A DNA stretch of 9,728 nucleotides from assembly GCA_041485125.1 (NCBI GenBank), contig JBGPIT010000179.1, positions 1 through 9,728 of the forward strand, written 5' to 3'. The position numbers were made by a program, and so were the translations under genes. The notes under the pieces are model-generated. The model saw only the letters and a list, made by a program, of their open reading frames with translations. It did not search any database and had not been told where the DNA came from. Origin of the DNA: JBGPIT01 sp041485125 (GTDB lineage Bacteria; Desulfobacterota; Binatia; UTPRO1). Position 1 is the first letter of the stretch; each line of letters starts with the position of its first letter. This document shows positions 7,102-9,728 of this stretch, piece by piece.

Positions 7102-8295
7102 TCACTGCAGCCGGTTGATGAAGCGCGCCATCTCGACCCGCCAGCGCGTGCCGAACGTCAGGACCATCACTTCGCGGAGGAGCGTCTTCTCTTCGCCGAG
7201 GCTCACGAGCTCGCCGCCGCCCTGGCCGGTGATCGCGGCGTAGGCGTCGGTGGTCTCGCGGTAGAAGCCCGGCATCGGGCCGGGCTTGAACTCGCCGACG
7301 GAGCCCTGGTGCACCCACTCGGCGCGGGCGTACTCCTCGTGCAGGCGCTTGGTCACGTCGACGGCGCCGATCTCACCGCCCTTGTCGCGGAACTCGCGCA
7401 CGATGCGCATCAACTCGGGAACCTCGGTTTTGTGCGGCGGCGTGCCGCCGATCAGGATGATGAAGCGCTTGGCGGTCTTCCGCCATTTGAGCTCGTTGAC
7501 GGCGGCCTCGATGCCTTGCTTCACCTCCTCCTCGTAGTCACCGCCGCCGTCGGCGCGAAGACCCGAGACGAAGCTCTGGACTTTGCTCGTGTTGAAGCTG
7601 AAGTCGGCCCACTTGGTGACGTACTCCTCGCCCTTGTCACGATACGCGACGACGGCGACGCGGCTCGCGGGCACCATCTCCTGCAGGCTCGCGATGAAGC
7701 TCCGCACCTCGGTCTTCACGTCCTCGATGACCGTGTCCATGCTGCCGGTGGTGTCCATGACGATCGCGAGGTCGATGCCGACCTTGCGGAGGCCGCCGAG
7801 GAGATCGCCGAAACCGCCGCCGCCCGGGCCACCGCCGGCGAGACCACCGCCGCCGATCGAGAGCGGCACGTCGAGCGTACCGGGATTTTGTCCGATCGTC
7901 CCGAGCGACGGGCCGACGCCCGCAATGCGCGGCATCTCGGGCGCGCGCACCGGCGCCACCGCGGCCACCGCGGGCGCCGTGCTCGGCTCGGCGACCGATC
8001 CCGCCGATTTCGGCCGCGAGACCTGCGGACGCAAGACGCCGGCGAGATCCTTCAGCGAGGGCGCGCCCTCGAGCTCCGTCTCCTCGGTTGCCGCCGACGG
8101 AATGATCCTGACGTTGATCTTGTCCTCACGCCGCACGACCGCGAAGCTGATCGTCGCGAGCGCCACCAACAGCGCGGCGTGGAACGCCGCGGAAAAGAGA
8201 AAGGCCGGGATGCCTCGCCGCAGCGGGAACGCGCCGGCGAGCGGATCGTCCGGCGCCGGCGTCGTGGGCCGACCGCGCCGTCCAAAGAGTGCCAT
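7102..8295 (-). CDS. TonB-like membrane-anchored von Willebrand factor A domain protein
   Basis: A 397-residue protein with one N-terminal membrane segment (about 32-54) preceded by basic residues (RRG at 26-28), so the bulk should lie in the periplasm. The segment holds SAAFH (Ser35-x3-His39), the spacing of the Ser/His pair that TonB uses to couple with ExbB/ExbD. A Pro/Ala-rich linker (about 83-145) and Gly-rich hinge (148-168) lead to a vWA domain (about 172-390). Its metal-site motif is DTTGS (181-185), a DxTxS form, with GGGDYEE at 250-256. The usual Asp of the later strand (often written GDAPPH) reads GGTPPH here (283-288), so one ligand looks lost. There is no TonB or TolA C-terminal domain. 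The ATG lies 5 nt after the exbD stop and lacks its own ribosome site, implying translational coupling. I infer a motor-driven periplasmic arm; the ligand is unknown. Confidence 0.9.
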   Translation of the reverse strand: MALFGRRGRPTTPAPDDPLAGAFPLRRGIPAFLFSAAFHAALLVALATISFAVVRREDKINVRIIPSAATEETELEGAPSLKDLAGVLRPQVSRPKSAGSVAEPSTAPAVAAVAPVRAPEMPRIAGVGPSLGTIGQNPGTLDVPLSIGGGGLAGGGPGGGGFGDLLGGLRKVGIDLAIVMDTTGSMDTVIEDVKTEVRSFIASLQEMVPASRVAVVAYRDKGEEYVTKWADFSFNTSKVQSFVSGLRADGGGDYEEEVKQGIEAAVNELKWRKTAKRFIILIGGTPPHKTEVPELMRIVREFRDKGGEIGAVDVTKRLHEEYARAEWVHQGSVGEFKPGPMPGFYRETTDAYAAITGQGGGELVSLGEEKTLLREVMVLTFGTRWRVEMARFINRLQ

Positions 8296-8300
8296 GATCG

Positions 8301-8726
8301 TTACGGCGCCGGCCGGCCCCGCTCGGCTGCGATCGCGACTTGCGTCGCGCCGGCGCGCTGCGCCGCCGAAAGGATCTGGACGGTATCACCGAGGAGCACG
8401 TCACGGTCACCTTGGAGAACCACCGGGATCTCCGGCCGGCCCGCGAGCAGCTCGCGCAAGGTGCCTTCGAGGCTCTCGGGCGTCACCCGGTCGGCGTTGA
8501 CGAAGAGCTCGTGATCGGTGGTGACGGTGACCGTGATCTCGCGCGGCGCCGTCTGGGTGGAATCGACCTCGGGAAGCATCACCTTCGCGCCGGTATCCAC
8601 CATCGCGACGCTCGTCACCATGAAGATGATGAGCAGGACGAGGAAGATGTCGGTGAGCGGCGTGATGTTGATGTCCGCCATGATGGTCCGGGAGCGGCTC
8701 CCGGTCGGGAGACTAGCGGCGGCCAT
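8301..8726 (-). CDS. exbD: ExbD/TolR-family biopolymer transport protein
   Basis: Inner-membrane subunit of the proton-driven ExbB/ExbD motor. From ATG at 8726 it has 141 residues, normal for the family. The sequence ADINITPLTDIFLVLLIIFM (17-36) is the canonical start of the single membrane segment; Asp26 is the conserved protonatable residue. The remaining 100 residues form the periplasmic domain (EITVTVTTDHELFVNADRV and the following repeats of that fold). An in-frame ATG at 8753 exists, but 8726 is preferred because GGAGAGG sits 7 nt before it. It overlaps the exbB stop (8713) by 14 bp, indicating coupled translation. The 17-bp imperfect palindrome at 8688-8704 falls in its first codons. 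A TolR rather than ExbD assignment cannot be excluded, since the partner gene is neither tonB nor tolA. Confidence 0.93.
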   Translation of the reverse strand: MAAASLPTGSRSRTIMADINITPLTDIFLVLLIIFMVTSVAMVDTGAKVMLPEVDSTQTAPREITVTVTTDHELFVNADRVTPESLEGTLRELLAGRPEIPVVLQGDRDVLLGDTVQILSAAQRAGATQVAIAAERGRPAP

Positions 8727-9378
8727 CGGCAACCCTCTCCAAACGCGGCTCACGCGCGCCCACGCGGAGCGCCTCGACGATCCGCGCCGCGCCGATCGTG
8801 AGCGAGGCCTCGATCCGGTCCACGCGCACCAGAAAATAGTTGTAGGAAATGAGGCCGATGATCGCGACGCCGAGACCGAGCGCGGTCGCGATCAATGCTT
8901 CCGAGATGCCGCCGGCGACGACCGCGAAGCCGCCGCTGCCGAGCGTCGCCATGTTGTGAAAGGATTTGATGATGCCGATGACGGTGCCGAGGAGTCCGAT
9001 GAAGGGCGCGCTCGCCGCGACGGTGCCGAGAACCCAGAGCGGGCGCTTCAAGCGGTCGATCTCCTCGAAGCGCCGCTCGGCGGCGACCTGCTCGAGCTGA
9101 TCGGGCGGCAGCACACTGCTCTCGCGCACGATGTCGCCGAACACGCGTCCGGGCGGCGTGCTCCGCTCCGCGTCCGCGCGCTCGAGCGCCGCCGCGATCG
9201 CGCCGCGACTCACGTCGGCATAGAGGGCGCGCGTCAGCTCGGCCGTCTTCCCGACGATGCCGCGTAACGCCCACAAACGCTCACCGATCACGGTGAGGCT
9301 GATGATCGAGAACGCAATGAGCGGATATGTCGCGATCCAACCCTGTTGGATCATCTGCAAGACGTTCAGGGATTCCAC
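8713..9378 (-). CDS. exbB: ExbB/TolQ/MotA-family proton channel subunit
   Basis: Three-segment inner-membrane protein that forms the pentameric stator around ExbD and conducts protons. From GTG at 9378 it has 221 residues. TM1 is about 15-32 (YPLIAFSIISLTVIGERLW), followed by a cytoplasmic domain about 33-110. TM2 carries the family signature ASAPFIGLLGTVIGIIKSF (122-140), and TM3 carries ISEALIATALGLGVAIIGLI (158-177), with YNYF after it, and a short helical tail. A longer TTG-started form (9486) exists. GTG 9378 is preferred because AAGGAG lies 9 nt upstream and because the added 36 residues look like untranslated leader. First gene of the exbB-exbD-vWA unit. Confidence 0.94.
   Translation of the reverse strand: MESLNVLQMIQQGWIATYPLIAFSIISLTVIGERLWALRGIVGKTAELTRALYADVSRGAIAAALERADAERSTPPGRVFGDIVRESSVLPPDQLEQVAAERRFEEIDRLKRPLWVLGTVAASAPFIGLLGTVIGIIKSFHNMATLGSGGFAVVAGGISEALIATALGLGVAIIGLISYNYFLVRVDRIEASLTIGAARIVEALRVGAREPRLERVADGRR
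8734..8740 (-). promoter_or_regulatory. Ribosome binding site deciding the exbD start
   Basis: GGAGAGG on the minus strand, 7 nt before ATG 8726 and inside the end of exbB. It supports the 141-residue form of ExbD over the in-frame ATG at 8753. Confidence 0.75.
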
Positions 9379-9387
9379 GTCGACGAG

Positions 9388-9393
9388 CTCCTT
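9388..9393 (-). promoter_or_regulatory. Ribosome binding site deciding the exbB start
   Basis: AAGGAG on the minus strand, 9 nt before GTG 9378. This is the best Shine-Dalgarno match in the window and sets the exbB start well inside the longer open frame that begins with TTG at 9486. Confidence 0.8.
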
Positions 9394-9432
9394 CTGCTGG
9401 GTCGGACGAACGGCACCCCAGCCGACTTCAAC

Positions 9433-9459
9433 GCTATACGAACGCAGCCTGCCCGGCAA
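9433..9459 (-). promoter_or_regulatory. Weak promoter-like pair upstream of exbB
   Basis: TTGCCG (9454-9459) and TATAGC (9433-9438) on the minus strand each match four of six consensus bases. The spacer is 15 nt, shorter than ideal. They lie in the 245-bp gap before exbB, at a sensible distance from the GTG start (about 50 nt), in the only locally AT-richer part of that gap. Tentative. Confidence 0.25.
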
Positions 9460-9594
9460 AATCACGGATCGTGTACTCGAACGCAAGCCAAGGGCGAGCG
9501 TGATCGCCAGTCTCCGCTCCGAATCAGAGTATCCACGCTCGCGGGACCGCGCCGTCGAAGCGGACGCCGCGCCGCGTAATGGGCGGTAGTCGGA

Positions 9595-9610
9595 GGCGCT
9601 TTTGCGCGCC
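9595..9610 (-). terminator. Small hairpin after the incoming gene at the right edge
   Basis: GGCGC-GCAAAA-GCGCC forms a 5-bp stem with an A-rich loop, 13 nt after the TAA at 9624 on the minus strand. No T-run follows, so this is a weak candidate that would separate the edge gene from the exbB operon. Confidence 0.22.
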
Positions 9611-9623
9611 GCCCGACGATGTG

Positions 9624-9728
9624 TTACTCGCGACCCGCTTGCGACGGGGACTCTTCGCCACGAAGTCGGTCGAGCTGCTGCACGAGGAGCTCGAGTCCGC
9701 CGATCGTTTGCATCGGGTCCTCGGGCCC
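9624..9728 (-). CDS. C-terminal end of an unidentified gene entering from the right edge
   Basis: A minus-strand frame open from the right edge ends at TAA (9624-9626) and gives 34 residues. They include MQTIGGLELLVQQLDRLRGE and a polar tail ending GRE. The amphipathic, Leu-rich helix followed by a charged tail looks like a natural protein end rather than an accidental frame, but 34 residues in GC-rich DNA are weak evidence. I do not recognise the family. A 245-bp gap separates it from exbB, so it need not be in the same operon. Confidence 0.4.
   Translation of the reverse strand, partial: GPEDPMQTIGGLELLVQQLDRLRGEESPSQAGRE

Noticed and set aside
6770..7318. N-terminal extension of the TPR protein to 996 residues
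   Set aside because: The extension would overlap the vWA gene by more than 200 bp and reads Arg/Ala-rich nonsense; the signal peptide near residue 31 of the 813-residue form argues for the ATG at 6769.
6949..8514. Plus-strand 521-codon open frame
   Set aside because: Antisense shadow of the vWA gene and part of exbD; charged low-complexity translation without motifs.
8688..8704. 17-bp palindrome CCGGGAGC-G-GCTCCCGG
   Set aside because: It lies within the first codons of exbD, is short, and such G/C palindromes occur by chance in DNA this GC-rich. No T-run or operator context.
7102..9378. Zorya-type anti-phage system or flagellar MotAB
   Set aside because: The channel pair is ExbB/ExbD-like: a short ExbD without a peptidoglycan-binding OmpA-like domain. 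No helicase or nuclease partner gene (as in ZorC/ZorD/ZorE) is present in the window.
1..9728. CRISPR arrays, tRNA or rRNA genes, insertion sequences
   Set aside because: Reading both strands by eye, I saw no regularly spaced repeats, no tRNA-like cloverleaf with CCA end, no rRNA segments and no transposase-like translation.

Overview
The window is GC-rich bacterial chromosome with long, dense reading frames and a two-membrane (Gram-negative-type) gene repertoire: an ExbB/ExbD proton channel, a Sec-exported TPR protein and an MMPL/RND exporter. An RND exporter beside an acyl-CoA dehydrogenase, GC-rich codons and few clear sigma-70 promoters would suit an uncultured deltaproteobacterium-like lineage such as Binatota. 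That placement is inference only; no rRNA or taxonomic marker lies in the window.

Layout, left to right: (1) positions 2-1291, minus strand: N-terminal 430 residues of an MMPL/RND transporter that runs off the left edge. (2) 1292-1599: non-coding gap with one possible promoter for the transporter. (3) 1600-2751 (or 2793), minus: acyl-CoA dehydrogenase. (4) 2752-2907: short divergent promoter region. (5) 2908-4353, plus: APC-family amino acid permease, the only plus-strand gene; its 3' end overlaps the next gene tail to tail by 26 bp. (6) 4328-6769, minus: 813-residue exported TPR protein. (7) 6770-7101: gene-free stretch rich in inverted repeats, including a 94-nt hairpin. (8) 7102-9378, minus: a tight operon exbB - exbD - vWA protein, with a 14-bp overlap and then a 5-nt gap. 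(9) 9624-9728, minus: possible C-terminal end of another gene that enters from the right edge.

The most interesting part is the right half. ExbB and ExbD form a proton-motive-force-driven motor in the inner membrane. The third gene, where tonB or tolA would be expected, encodes a protein with a TonB-like transmembrane anchor (Ser-x3-His), a Pro/Ala- then Gly-rich linker and a C-terminal von Willebrand factor A domain instead of a TonB or TolA C-terminal domain. Next comes a large periplasmic TPR protein. The order channel - channel - anchored periplasmic effector - TPR protein resembles Tol-Pal (TolQ, TolR, TolA, CpoB), so I infer an energised envelope machine whose moving arm carries a metal-binding adhesion-type domain. 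Its substrate cannot be read from the sequence. The left half (exporter, acyl-CoA dehydrogenase, amino acid permease) looks like ordinary lipid and amino acid metabolism with no visible functional tie to the motor.
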